A stretch of DNA of 28,855 bases from Lentisphaerota bacterium (GCA_016934225.1 JAFGTH010000065.1:1-28855); one strand, 5' to 3'. Shown: positions 14,746 through 23,824, numbered from the stretch's first letter. Translations and numbers: made by a program. Notes: a model not told the origin generated them from the sequence alone.

Positions 14746-16938
14746 TTATACATACTTTTGACAGACGTTAACAATATGATCTCTGAATTCATTCCAGGAA
14801 TGATGCCGAACAATCTGGCGACGGACGGTCAGTGATCTATCTGCCCAATCAGCCTGAGTATGATGCGCAATCACAGTCATCAATTGCTGGTAAATACTTT
14901 CCACTGAACCGGCTTCCACGACCCAGCCGCCGTAGCGGTCTGCGTCAATCCCAGATTCGCGCGTGGCAATCGGTACGCAGCCGCAGCTCATCGCTTCGAG
15001 CAATGTTCCGGCCTGCCCTTCGGAAAGGGATGGGAAGACCACATAATGCGCATGGGCTAATGTGTCAAGATGTTTCCGGGAACCGCCGATATATTTTCCG
15101 TTGATCCGGGTGTGCGGCGCATCCGCATATTGTTCGACCGGTATATCATGATGACAGCGATCTCCCAATACGTCTAAAAAAACCGGGGGCCGCGCAGCGT
15201 CGGCGCACAAACGCCGCCAGGCATCCATCAGAAAGGGAAAGCCCTTGGACAAGATCGGATACGTGGCCGGATAGACAACGCGGATGACAGCATGATCGCG
15301 CTCCTGAGGCAAAAAATGATCAGCGTCAATCCCGCAGTTCAGCAGCGTAAGCTGTGCCGCAGGCACGCCCCATGAAAGATAGGTTTGGCGCACAGTTTCG
15401 TTGCCGAGAATAATAATGTGATCCGCGCACCGCAAGCTCTCGGCATAGCGTTCCACTTCGTCCGCGGGGGTACACAACACGATCCGCTCAGGGGGAATCT
15501 TGAACAAGGCTCCGTAACGCAGCAGTAATTCGCGCCGGTGGCCTAAATGAGCGGTAGGCCGGAACAACACGGTATGTTTAGCGCGGACAGTTCCCCCCCT
15601 TGACCAGTTATTCGTCGTGACCCATAAGGAAGTTCTTTTTCCGTCCGGCTGATCTTCATAATGAACATTTCCAAGCCTGGAGAGCGCGTGATACAGATTC
15701 TTACCGACCACTGTAACAGACATAAACTCATATTCCGGAGCAACAACTCGATCCGGAGTAAAATGCCGTGATGATTGCGAAAAAATAATGTCCTGATAGG
15801 CCCCGGGCGCGTAATATGCCGCGTGTTGAGCCAGAAACTGCCACAGACGGCGAACGCTGTCGCACATGGATTGTGTTGCCGAAAACGCCATGGTTCGCAG
15901 CCGGCGCGCCGGGCCATGCAACTGGCAGGCATGCATAAGCCCCCGCAACGCGTAGCGCCATTTCGTCTGCGCCGGAGCAGCCGGCAGCATGGGCGACCAC
16001 AGCCAGCTTATGGCGGCGAAGCCGGCTTTATAGCTTTCCGTATAGCGAAAATAGCGTTGGAAGGCCTGACGCAGTTGCGCCTGATAATAGGCCGCGTCAT
16101 AATGCGCAGGAAGATTACGAACGCGCGCTAATCGTCCAATCCAGCGCAGAGCCTTGATGCGTTCAGGCACGCTGCTGAAATCAGTGCCTTTTAAAAAAAT
16201 CGCGAAATGCAATTGCACGTCTTCCGGCGTCACAGATTCAAGCCCCAACGACGCTAATTGAAAGCGAAGGACTTTTTGCGTGGCCGCGCGTTGTTGTTGG
16301 CGCTTTTTTCGGGATACATTTCCCGCATGAAGACGATATTTCACTAAAGGCTCTTTCAGTTTTGCCACCTTATGAGATTGAGAAATGCGGCTCCACAGAA
16401 AGTAATCTTCCGCTAAATAATACTCAGGCGTGTAACGATACATTTTGATAATCGCCGTACGCGCCATTATTGATGTATGGGCGAAATAATTGCGGAACAA
16501 CAACTGTGTTGGGATGAGATCATCCGGGATCACTAAACATTCTTCTTCCTCCTGTCTATGTTCATGCAGAAGGTAGGCGCATGCCCCAACCAACGCCACG
16601 TCAGGATGCAGTTCCAAAAACTGTGCTTGCTTTTCGAAGCGATCCGGCATGCTGATATCATCAGCATCCATGCGGGCCAGATACGTGCCGCGCGCGATGT
16701 CAATGCCGGCGTTCAAATGCGCTAAATATCCGACGTTGTTGTCGGCAAGAAACACGCGAAGACGCGCATCATTGTAACTCTGTATGATTTCGCGGCTGCG
16801 GTCCGTGGACCCATCATCAAAAATCAAAAATTCGAAATCGCCCAATGTTTGCTGCAAAATACTGTCAATCGCCTGCTGCAAATATTTTTCGGCGTTATAG
16901 ACTGGCATTAGCACTGTGATTTTGGGCTGATGCATCAT
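14746..16938 (-). CDS. Bifunctional glycosyltransferase: GT2 domain fused to GT4 domain
   Basis: The product has 730 residues. Residues about 7-230 are a GT-A, GT2 enzyme with PKITVLMPVYNAEKYL, FDDGSTDRS and the metal-binding MDADD near residue 92. After a 150-residue helical linker, residues about 405-725 are a GT-B, GT4 enzyme with PTAHLGHRREL, VVYPATYPILSKG, and the donor signature PSLSEGQAGTLLEAMSCGCV with Glu residues in E-x7-E spacing. Two sugars could thus be added by one polypeptide, an inference. The GT2 half is closely related to the partial gene at 1-301. The ATG at 16938 matches that paralog's start (MM-x-x-PKITV). A GTG at 16983 with GAGG upstream is an alternative that adds 15 residues. 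A 416-base gene-free spacer precedes it. Confidence 0.88.
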   Translation of the reverse strand: MMHQPKITVLMPVYNAEKYLQQAIDSILQQTLGDFEFLIFDDGSTDRSREIIQSYNDARLRVFLADNNVGYLAHLNAGIDIARGTYLARMDADDISMPDRFEKQAQFLELHPDVALVGACAYLLHEHRQEEEECLVIPDDLIPTQLLFRNYFAHTSIMARTAIIKMYRYTPEYYLAEDYFLWSRISQSHKVAKLKEPLVKYRLHAGNVSRKKRQQQRAATQKVLRFQLASLGLESVTPEDVQLHFAIFLKGTDFSSVPERIKALRWIGRLARVRNLPAHYDAAYYQAQLRQAFQRYFRYTESYKAGFAAISWLWSPMLPAAPAQTKWRYALRGLMHACQLHGPARRLRTMAFSATQSMCDSVRRLWQFLAQHAAYYAPGAYQDIIFSQSSRHFTPDRVVAPEYEFMSVTVVGKNLYHALSRLGNVHYEDQPDGKRTSLWVTTNNWSRGGTVRAKHTVLFRPTAHLGHRRELLLRYGALFKIPPERIVLCTPADEVERYAESLRCADHIIILGNETVRQTYLSWGVPAAQLTLLNCGIDADHFLPQERDHAVIRVVYPATYPILSKGFPFLMDAWRRLCADAARPPVFLDVLGDRCHHDIPVEQYADAPHTRINGKYIGGSRKHLDTLAHAHYVVFPSLSEGQAGTLLEAMSCGCVPIATRESGIDADRYGGWVVEAGSVESIYQQLMTVIAHHTQADWADRSLTVRRQIVRHHSWNEFRDHIVNVCQKYV

Positions 16939-16979
16939 CTTCTCGCTATCGTCATAAGAACGGGGACTCCATGTCCGAA

Positions 16980-17326
16980 TCACATTACCTCGCTCAAGAG
17001 GCTCTCTTTGGTAACATGCTCAGCAAGAGTCGGAATCGCCCCTGTTATGAAAGACTCATTCTTTTCATGTAAGGAAAATGTAAAAAATAACTTCCCCTTT
17101 TGGTGGCACAGACATTCCTGTCTGTGCGGCAGACAAGAATGTCTGCTCCACCAGGGGCAACGACGTTATTTTTTACATTTTACTAATATTGTTTTTTTAC
17201 GACCGGCTGGCACACCCGCAACCCCAAGAGTTCGAGGGACGTCGCGATTAGCTGAAGCCCGGCTGCAATAACAGAACCGTCTTCAACCGAAATCCGGCCC
17301 TGGTTTCCGATTTTCTCGAGCTGTTC
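16980..17326 (-). pseudogene. Possible decayed gene interrupted by the 107-bp element
   Basis: Two protein-like minus-strand open stretches flank the repeat at 17075-17181. The first (17326-17183) reads EQLEKIGNQGRISVEDGSVI, then AAGLQLIATSLELLGLRVC, and stops just before the element. The second, after the element, reads SLHEKNESFITGAIPTLAEH and then VTKESLLSEVM, and its stop overlaps the GTG at 16983 as GTGA. Neither has a start codon of its own, and I recognise neither. They could be parts of one or two lost genes, or chance. Otherwise the 416-base spacer 16939-17354 holds only the repeat. Confidence 0.22.
17075..17181. repeat. 107-bp MITE-like element with 17-bp perfect terminal inverted repeats
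   Basis: The ends are AAAATGTAAAAAATAAC (17075-17091) and its exact reverse complement (17165-17181). Inside, TGGTGG (17101-17106) pairs with CCACCA (17148-17153), enclosing two small hairpins: CACAGACA/TGTCTGTG (17107-17126) and GCAGACA/TGTCTGC (17129-17146). The whole can fold into a cruciform with two arms. It has no coding capacity, so it would need a transposase supplied elsewhere. No clear target-site duplication is visible. It sits in the only sizeable spacer within the transferase genes. Confidence 0.8.
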
Positions 17327-17354
17327 TCAGATTCGGGGAACGTGTATACGGAGA

Positions 17355-18488
17355 TTACAGTCTGCCCAAAATATTCCTGAAAGTGCTGATGACATATTCG
17401 ATGTCTGTAGCACTCATCGGAACATATAAGGGAAGCAAAATACTTCGATCTGACACATCTTCGGTAATCGGAAGCGTCAGGCCATGACAATGATTCTTGT
17501 AGGCGAGTTCCCGGTGGGCCGTCATAATCCCGCGACGGGTGGCAATGCCGGCCTCAAGTAATTTCTGCATCAACGTATTTCTCTCACAAGGGCATTCGGG
17601 TCGAAGATAGATACAGAACGATTGATAATTGCTGAAAGACCCTTGCGGCTCAAGCGGGAAACGCAGCCACTCGATATCGTGCAATGCCTCTATATAGTGA
17701 AATGCGATTTTTCGACGTTCAGTGACAAGCCAATTTAATCTTGCTAATTGGGGAATGCCGATTGCCGCCTGAATATCCGTCATCCGGTAATTGTACCCAA
17801 TTTCAATATAGTCCTCGAAAATGATGCTTTTCGAAAGATGACGATCCCGGTCATTAACAGACATGCCATGGTGCCTCAAGAGTTTCAGACGTTCAGCGTA
17901 TGTCGGATTCGAGGTCGTGATCATCCCCCCGTCACCAGTGGTGATGACTTTCCGAGGATGAAAAGAGAAACACACCAAATCCGAATGCGAACCGATTTTT
18001 TGCCCTTTATACGCCGAGCCGGCAGCGCAGGCAGCGTCCTCGATTAGTTGCAGATCGTATTGGGCACAGAGCGCCGTAAACGACTCAATATCAGCAGGCA
18101 TGCCCATTTGATGCACAAGTAAAATCGCTTTGGTTTGCGTTGTAATACGCTGTTCGACATCATGCACATCAAGATTGTAGGTTTCAGGGTCAACTTCGGC
18201 AAACACGGGTTTTGCGCCGACATACGTGATCGCATTTGCGGTTGCAATGAAACTCAAGGACGGGCAAATGACTTCGTCACCGGGGCCGATACCGCTCACA
18301 ATCATGGCCAAATGCAAAGCGGTGGTACAATTGGACACCGCCACAGCATATTGAGCGCCGACGTATGCGGAAAAATTTTCTTCGAATTCCTGGACCTTCG
18401 GACCTTGCGTGACCCAGCCTGTTAAAACGGTTTCATAAGCGCGTTGCGCCTCTTCTTCAGTAAGATGCGGTTTCGCTATTTGAATCAT
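17355..18488 (-). CDS. DegT/DnrJ/EryC1/StrS-family PLP-dependent sugar aminotransferase
   Basis: The 377-residue enzyme should move an amino group, usually from glutamate, to a keto-sugar nucleotide, giving a 3- or 4-amino sugar. It has GWVTQGPKVQEFEENF (24-39), the PLP phosphate-binding SNCTTALHLAM (52-62), D151 in LIEDAACAAGS to hold the pyridine nitrogen, and the internal aldimine lysine K180 in FSFHPRKVITTGDGGMI. The length is normal. The start MIQIAKPHLTEEEA fits family members and overlaps the SDR gene by 32 bases. The SDR and this enzyme form a likely keto-sugar-then-amination pair, as in perosamine or other 4-amino sugar pathways. The exact product cannot be named. Confidence 0.9.
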   Translation of the reverse strand: MIQIAKPHLTEEEAQRAYETVLTGWVTQGPKVQEFEENFSAYVGAQYAVAVSNCTTALHLAMIVSGIGPGDEVICPSLSFIATANAITYVGAKPVFAEVDPETYNLDVHDVEQRITTQTKAILLVHQMGMPADIESFTALCAQYDLQLIEDAACAAGSAYKGQKIGSHSDLVCFSFHPRKVITTGDGGMITTSNPTYAERLKLLRHHGMSVNDRDRHLSKSIIFEDYIEIGYNYRMTDIQAAIGIPQLARLNWLVTERRKIAFHYIEALHDIEWLRFPLEPQGSFSNYQSFCIYLRPECPCERNTLMQKLLEAGIATRRGIMTAHRELAYKNHCHGLTLPITEDVSDRSILLPLYVPMSATDIEYVISTFRNILGRL

Positions 18489-19506
18489 GATTTGTTATTT
18501 CCCAATTTTTTACGATAATTTGACTTGCTAAATTTTTGTCCTGCGCAAGTCTGGTATAATAGTCGATTGTTTCTCGCAACCCTTCTTCGAAAGAATACGC
18601 CGGTTGAAACCCGGTTGCATCGTAAAACCTGGCGGCATCAACCCAAAGTCTCGGAACATCAGCAGGACGGGCCTCCACAAATCGAATGCCGACATCTTGT
18701 TTTTTCATAAACGTCACGATTTTTTCGACAATCGATGTGATTGAATATTCTACTCCTGTGCCAATATTCATCGTCGTGCCATTCAGTTCGTCGGCAAGCG
18801 GCAATAAATCACTCAAGGCCCGTGCCGTATCTTTTACATAAAAAAAATCTCGGGTCATCATGCCATCACCGAAAATTACAGGCGGCGTATCATATAGAAG
18901 ATTCACGATGGTACGCGGGATCAGTTCGCCGGCATCCCCTTCATAATGAGCACGGGGACCATAGTTGTTGAATATTCGCAGAATCGAGCTGTTCAAACCA
19001 TAACATGTATGAAACGCATTGGTATAAAGCTCTCCGGCAAGTTTACTCGCACCGTAAACCGTGAACGGTACCGGCAGATGTTCCTCCCTGATTGGAAAGG
19101 ACTGCGTCCCGCCATAAATTTCTGACGTGGAAATGTAAAAGAATTTTTTTACCCGATTTTTTTTCACAGCCTCTAACACATTCAGCGTTCCTTCGGCGTT
19201 GACACGATGATTTTCGAACGGGCTATGAATCGAATGCCTGACCCCCAGACATGCCAGATGATACACAACATCAATATCTTGCGTTGCTTGCAGACAGGTT
19301 TCTTTATGCAGAATATCCCCGTGGATAAATTGGAAGTTCGCATGATGTGCGGCATGCGACAAGTTTTCCAATGACCCATTGCATAAATTATCCAGTACAC
19401 GCACTTGATACGTTCTGTGCAACAGTTCATCGGTCAGGTGTGATCCGATAAACCCTGCCCCGCCTGTGACAAGCACAGTGAGTTTTTTTTCTTCACGCTG
19501 TTTCAT
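18457..19506 (-). CDS. Extended SDR nucleotide-sugar epimerase/dehydratase
   Basis: The 349-residue enzyme has the NAD-binding TGGAGFIGS (14-22), DNLCNGS at the strand-2 acidic end, STSEIYGG (126-133) and the catalytic Y151-x3-K155 (YGASK). LRIFNNYGPR and FGDGMMTRDFFYVKDTARAL are typical of nucleotide-sugar SDRs. The STSE rather than STDE at the active site is more like epimerase, decarboxylase or LegB-type members than RmlB-type 4,6-dehydratases, so the reaction is open. It overlaps the aminotransferase downstream and probably makes its keto substrate or an epimer. The start at 19506 has no strong ribosome site. Confidence 0.88.
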   Translation of the reverse strand: MKQREEKKLTVLVTGGAGFIGSHLTDELLHRTYQVRVLDNLCNGSLENLSHAAHHANFQFIHGDILHKETCLQATQDIDVVYHLACLGVRHSIHSPFENHRVNAEGTLNVLEAVKKNRVKKFFYISTSEIYGGTQSFPIREEHLPVPFTVYGASKLAGELYTNAFHTCYGLNSSILRIFNNYGPRAHYEGDAGELIPRTIVNLLYDTPPVIFGDGMMTRDFFYVKDTARALSDLLPLADELNGTTMNIGTGVEYSITSIVEKIVTFMKKQDVGIRFVEARPADVPRLWVDAARFYDATGFQPAYSFEEGLRETIDYYTRLAQDKNLASQIIVKNWEITNHDSNSETASY

Positions 19507-19563
19507 AAGTGGTTGCCCGTCATCTTTCAGTTTTCAGGGTTGCCTGTTTTCACTCCTGAAAAA

Positions 19564-21111
19564 TTATTTTTCCTGGTCAGGTCGTGGTGAAATATGCACA
19601 AACATGAAATAGAACACAATCCCTGTGAGGAGCACGGCACTCCCCTGGGTAATGTAAGAGAGTCCAGAGACAAGATAACCGGAATTCATGAACAATTTTT
19701 GCCAGGGGAATTCCAAATATGCGGCAACCCCAGCGTTCGGATCCGGGGTAGGGGCCGCGTTGATTAACAACCATACTTTCGAAAAGATAAAGGATACGAA
19801 GGCAATGAACAGATAATAGGACGATTTCCATTGGAACTGTTCTAACGCCTTGACCGTAAACACGGCAAAAAATGGAAAGAGATTGACTAACGTTCTTGAT
19901 TCGGCGTTTAAACTCAATAACAAGCCAAGAGCCACAAATAAGGTTAAACCGGGACCATGTGCATGGATAACATGGCAACATCGCTTCCAAAACAAGAACG
20001 CCAACAAGATTATTGGACCAAAGAAGAGGACATGCGCAATAAAAAAAATAAATGGTTGCTTGTTTCCCAGGAACAGCAGGTTCCGAACAAACGCTTGCAG
20101 AACGGTGTTGTATCGAGCCTGCTTCGTGATATCGCCAAGCTGTCGAGCATACAAAAAAAGCAGGAGTTGCAACCCCAGAAACGTCAGAACTCCGAGAGTC
20201 GACCATTTGAAATCTAGGCGAGTCACGAGACTTTTGATGGTATAGAGTTCTTGAGCATTCGAGAGCGCTTTGACAACATAGAATGTGAAGGTCGCCATCA
20301 GTACAATGCTTAAAGGAATTACGCTGGTTTCGATGGGCACAGAATTTCCCCACGGATTCTCCCAAGAATAGAAGATATAGAGGCTTCCAACCAGCACACA
20401 GGCACTGGCCGCGATGGCTAAAAGCGTGTTGAGTTTGAAACGCGCGGCTTTTAAAGATAACGCGCTTTTTGGAAAGATTAACAGCACCACGCCGATTTCG
20501 AAAAAATTCGGCCAGGTAAAAAATCCTAATATCAAGATCATCAATATTCCGATCTGATTGCGTTTGAGGAAAAAATAGACCAGAAAAAGGCCTAAGACAT
20601 AACTTGTCAAATCAGTCAACACTGGATAATAAAACACCCATTTCAGCATGGCAAAGTTTACAAACAATCCACAAAAGCCTAACCACCTCCCCCGGAGGGA
20701 CAGGAGTAATTCGTCCGCAATTTTGTTCCAAAGATAGACGCCGATCAAAAGAAGTGCGAGATGATAGATTTGAAAGCTGAACACAATGTTCCAATTGGCG
20801 AAAGGAATACGCAGTCCCATCATGCTGAAAGCGATGAGTGCGCACGGCAGAATGCGTCGAATGCGATAGGTATCCAGCCCCTGAACAAACACCATCTGTG
20901 AGAAATTCTTGACAATCTCTCCATACCCCTTTCCATCCCATCCGAGTCTCTCTCCAAAAGGAACAACTTCGTCTGCGAAGATAAATAAGCCGATATTGAT
21001 CATGCCGATGATGAATAGGATCGAAAGCTGGCATAACACGATTCGATTTCTGGGGGAATCATATACCGAAAGCAAGCTTCGTTTGATCCCGCTCCCAAAG
21101 ATAGGAGACAT
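19564..21111 (-). CDS. Multi-membrane protein, probable GT-C glycosyltransferase (Gtr-type partner)
   Basis: The 515-residue product has roughly ten to twelve hydrophobic segments. Its first extracytoplasmic loop carries acidic residues (FADEVVPFGERLGWDGKGYG, about residues 45-64), as seen in GT-C enzymes that use polyprenyl-phosphate sugars. I cannot name a family with certainty. It lies 16 bases after a GtrB-like gene, which fits the serotype-converting arrangement in which GtrB makes undecaprenyl-P-sugar and a membrane Gtr protein transfers it to a glycan outside; GtrA was not found. The frame is open to 21165, but the ATG at 21111 has AAAGGA 6 bases upstream and avoids overlapping the neighbour. 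An O-antigen polymerase is an alternative reading. Confidence 0.7.
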   Translation of the reverse strand: MSPIFGSGIKRSLLSVYDSPRNRIVLCQLSILFIIGMINIGLFIFADEVVPFGERLGWDGKGYGEIVKNFSQMVFVQGLDTYRIRRILPCALIAFSMMGLRIPFANWNIVFSFQIYHLALLLIGVYLWNKIADELLLSLRGRWLGFCGLFVNFAMLKWVFYYPVLTDLTSYVLGLFLVYFFLKRNQIGILMILILGFFTWPNFFEIGVVLLIFPKSALSLKAARFKLNTLLAIAASACVLVGSLYIFYSWENPWGNSVPIETSVIPLSIVLMATFTFYVVKALSNAQELYTIKSLVTRLDFKWSTLGVLTFLGLQLLLFLYARQLGDITKQARYNTVLQAFVRNLLFLGNKQPFIFFIAHVLFFGPIILLAFLFWKRCCHVIHAHGPGLTLFVALGLLLSLNAESRTLVNLFPFFAVFTVKALEQFQWKSSYYLFIAFVSFIFSKVWLLINAAPTPDPNAGVAAYLEFPWQKLFMNSGYLVSGLSYITQGSAVLLTGIVFYFMFVHISPRPDQEK

Positions 21112-21127
21112 ATCTGTCCTTTCTGAA

Positions 21128-22075
21128 TTACGGTCGGTCACAATGTGGTAAATCGATGATTTCATCCAAAATAAAGACTTTTCGCTTTCTCACGGCCGCC
21201 AGGGTTCTCCAAAGATATTCGGCAATAATGCCAAGAGAAATGTTCGTCAGCCCGAATCCCATCATCAAGACCGCGATCAACGTCGGCCATCCGGGATTGA
21301 GATCTCTGAAAAGGATTGTTCGCATGATAACGTATGTCGCCCATAAAAAACCGATTCCGGCTAACAGTATTCCCATCAAGCTCACAACCCGAATCGGCAT
21401 ATATGAGAAAGCCACAAAGGAGTCAATAAACAGTTTGACTTTTTTCCCGAACGTCCATTTGGACTTTCCCACCGTGCGCGCCTGCTTATCATACGAAATC
21501 GATGCCGACTTGAACCCCAGCGTTAAAATCTGCAAAAAAAGCGAAGAATTGGCTTCGACATCATCATTCAGTTCAGCTTTCACCTTTTCGTTGAACATGA
21601 CCACATCAAAGCCATTTTCTGGGTAGGTATGCACGGCAAATCGTCGTATCAAACCCGAATAGAGCGTTGAAAACACCTTTTCCCCAAATGGAACATCCAC
21701 TTGTTTTCTTGCGGCCCACACAATATCATACCCTTCCAGGGATTTGCGGTATAATTTTTCGATCAAGGTGATCGGATCCTGTAAGTCAGCCGAGAGAAAC
21801 GTGGTATATGCCCCTTTGGCATGGAGTATTCCGGCTCTCAAGGCGGCATGAGAACCGTAATTTTGGGAAAATTTGATAATTCGGGCATCATAACTTGTAT
21901 GCTCGATTGTTTTTAAACATTCGAGAGAATGATCGGAGGAACCATCATCAATGAAGAGCACCTCGATCATCACCCCCTGAAGAGAGGCACAATAACTATT
22001 CAACTGTGTCACAAGCCGCGTGATGTTCTCTTGTTCATTGAAAAATGGGATGATCAGTGATATATCCGGTTTCAT
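21128..22075 (-). CDS. GtrB-like polyprenyl-phosphate glycosyltransferase (GT2 with two C-terminal membrane helices)
   Basis: The 315-residue protein starts ISLIIPFFNEQENI, has FIDDGSSDHS (41-50), the metal-binding SADLQDP (95-101), and the R-x-x-GKSKWTFGKK stretch before two membrane helices (about 228-250 and 262-288), all typical of GtrB/ArnC/DPM-type synthases. It should load one sugar, often glucose, onto undecaprenyl phosphate at the inner face of the cytoplasmic membrane. The start overlaps the stop of the acyltransferase gene as ATGA. The next gene is its likely GT-C partner. The sugar is unknown. Confidence 0.9.
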   Translation of the reverse strand: MKPDISLIIPFFNEQENITRLVTQLNSYCASLQGVMIEVLFIDDGSSDHSLECLKTIEHTSYDARIIKFSQNYGSHAALRAGILHAKGAYTTFLSADLQDPITLIEKLYRKSLEGYDIVWAARKQVDVPFGEKVFSTLYSGLIRRFAVHTYPENGFDVVMFNEKVKAELNDDVEANSSLFLQILTLGFKSASISYDKQARTVGKSKWTFGKKVKLFIDSFVAFSYMPIRVVSLMGILLAGIGFLWATYVIMRTILFRDLNPGWPTLIAVLMMGFGLTNISLGIIAEYLWRTLAAVRKRKVFILDEIIDLPHCDRP

Positions 22076-22701
22076 GAGACTATTCCGATAATTCTTGCAG
22101 GATTTCCAACTACTTTGTGTCGGGCGGGGATACTGGTAATAACATTGGTTCCCATTCCAACCAGCGTAGAATCTCCGATGGTGATATGATCAATGACCTT
22201 CGAGCCGCTGCCAATATAGCAATCCCGCCCTACCGTGGTATATCCGGCGATCACGATCTGCGCTCCAATCAGGGTATAATCATGAATCTGTACGTCATGA
22301 TGAATCACCGTATTCGGCAAGATACAGAGATGATTTCCCAACACCGCATTACTTGTGATAACGACTCCGGCCATAATCAACACGTTATGTCCTATTCGAG
22401 CAAGACGAGAAACCTGGGCGTTGGAGTGGATCACCGTCGCAAAACGGTTGTCGGGTACTTGTAAGCCTTCGATCATAGCGCGGCGTTGCGTATAGGTCGT
22501 TGGGCTTCCGGGAACTGCCAGAACCTTGGCGTCCTTATATCGGGTAAGAGCAGCTCGTGAAAACACTTCCACGCCATTGGCCTGGATGCCCTGCTTTTCC
22601 GGGTTATCATCGACGAAGCCGATCAGTTCGTATTGCCCTTGCAGGCAGTCAAGAGCTTCTATTCCATTCCCGTTATACGGAAAAATCAACAATTGTTTCA
22701 T
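22072..22701 (-). CDS. NeuD/PglD-like sugar O- or N-acyltransferase (left-handed beta-helix)
   Basis: The 209-residue product matches the two-part layout of the NeuD/PglD family: an N-terminal Rossmann-like domain (FPYNGNGIEALDCL, ELIGFVDDNPEKQG) and a hexapeptide-repeat beta-helix from about residue 85. The putative catalytic His is in TVIHHDVQIHDY (131-142), aligned to VIEHD of PglD. The tail TSIPARHKVVGNPARIIG is typical. It would use acetyl-CoA to acylate an amino group or hydroxyl of a sugar nucleotide, possibly the product of one of the two aminotransferases here. It lies 18 bases after the aminotransferase and overlaps the GtrB-like gene. Confidence 0.85.
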   Translation of the reverse strand: MKQLLIFPYNGNGIEALDCLQGQYELIGFVDDNPEKQGIQANGVEVFSRAALTRYKDAKVLAVPGSPTTYTQRRAMIEGLQVPDNRFATVIHSNAQVSRLARIGHNVLIMAGVVITSNAVLGNHLCILPNTVIHHDVQIHDYTLIGAQIVIAGYTTVGRDCYIGSGSKVIDHITIGDSTLVGMGTNVITSIPARHKVVGNPARIIGIVS

Positions 22702-22719
22702 CGCACTTCGCGGTGATGA

Positions 22720-23820
22720 TCAAAAGGCATTCACGGCCTCGATCACACGCTGAACTTCTTCATCCATGAGTTCCGCATACATTGGTAAGGAGAGACAATG
22801 ATCGGCGAGATATTCGGCATTGGGGCAGACGCCCTTCGTGTACCCTAAATGAGCATACGCCTTTTGCAGGTGGCAGGGCACAGGGTAATGCAGGGCGGAC
22901 ACAATCTCCTGTGCCTGCAAATGTTTCATGAGGCCATCTCTATCGTCGGTGGTAATAACAAACAGATGATACACGCTGTCTGCCCACTCTGGCTGTTTTT
23001 GCATTGATATTCGGGGGGTGGTAATACCGTCATGATACATTTTGGCAATCGCCTTACGCCGATTATTCCATTCTGTTAAATAGCGTAATTTGATATCTAA
23101 AATCGCCCCCTGAAATCCATCCATCCGCATGTTATAGCCGATTTCATCATGATAATAGCGTTCCTGACAACCATGATTTCGTAAACTTTTCACATGGTGG
23201 GCATAATTCGAATTATTCGTCACGACCGCACCGGCTTCGCCATAGGCGCCAAGATTTTTGCCGGGATAGAAGCTAAAGCATCCCATTTCGCCGAACCCCC
23301 CGACATGTTTTCGCTTATAGCGAGCGCCATGCGCCTGGGCGCAATCTTCCACGAACCAGAGCTTGTTTTTTTTCGCAAGTGCGCTGACAGCCTCGATGTT
23401 GCACGGCTGGCCATACAAATGCACTCCGATAATGGCTTTGGTGCGAGGGCTAATTTTTTCTTCAATGGCGCTGACGTCAATATTCCAGGTATCGGCTGTG
23501 CAGTCAACAAACACCGGGGTGGCGTTCACATACGAAACCGCCCAGGCTGTCGCAATAAAGGTATTGGCAGGGACGATCACTTCATCGCCAGCCTGTATTT
23601 CCAACACCCGCATGGCCAGATGTAACGCGGAAGTTCCACTGTTGACCCCGACGGCACATTCCGTTTCACACGCCTGAGCAAAATTTTTTTCGAAGGTTTC
23701 CACAAAAGGCCCGTCGGCAAATGCCGTCTTTTCGCACACCGCTTTGAGAGCCTCAGCAACCTCATCGGCAATCTGTAAATATTGTCGTTTCAAATCAAGA
23801 CAGGGAATTTTAGTTGTCAT
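22720..23820 (-). CDS. WbpE/WlbC-like PLP-dependent 3-keto-sugar aminotransferase
   Basis: The 366-residue DegT-family enzyme has FADGPFVETFEKNFA, NSGTSALHLAM (60-70), the pyridine-contacting Asp in FVEDCAQAHGA (156-166), and the PLP lysine K188 in SFYPGKNLGAYGEAGA. With the oxidoreductase and acetyltransferase just upstream it forms a three-gene set like WbpB-WbpD-WbpE of Pseudomonas or WlbA-B-C of Bordetella, so the expected step is amination of the 3-keto sugar nucleotide. FdtB/QdtB-type dTDP-3-amino sugar synthases are the main alternative. The frame is open to 23901, but the ATG at 23820 lies 4 bases after the previous stop and gives the normal N-terminus. Confidence 0.85.
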   Translation of the reverse strand: MTTKIPCLDLKRQYLQIADEVAEALKAVCEKTAFADGPFVETFEKNFAQACETECAVGVNSGTSALHLAMRVLEIQAGDEVIVPANTFIATAWAVSYVNATPVFVDCTADTWNIDVSAIEEKISPRTKAIIGVHLYGQPCNIEAVSALAKKNKLWFVEDCAQAHGARYKRKHVGGFGEMGCFSFYPGKNLGAYGEAGAVVTNNSNYAHHVKSLRNHGCQERYYHDEIGYNMRMDGFQGAILDIKLRYLTEWNNRRKAIAKMYHDGITTPRISMQKQPEWADSVYHLFVITTDDRDGLMKHLQAQEIVSALHYPVPCHLQKAYAHLGYTKGVCPNAEYLADHCLSLPMYAELMDEEVQRVIEAVNAF

Positions 23821-23824
23821 GTGA

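Noticed and set aside
19577..20365. 262-codon minus-strand frame within the multi-membrane gene
   Set aside because: It is out of frame with the hydrophobic protein, is rich in Cys, Ser and Arg, and shows no domain; the 515-residue membrane protein explains the DNA better.
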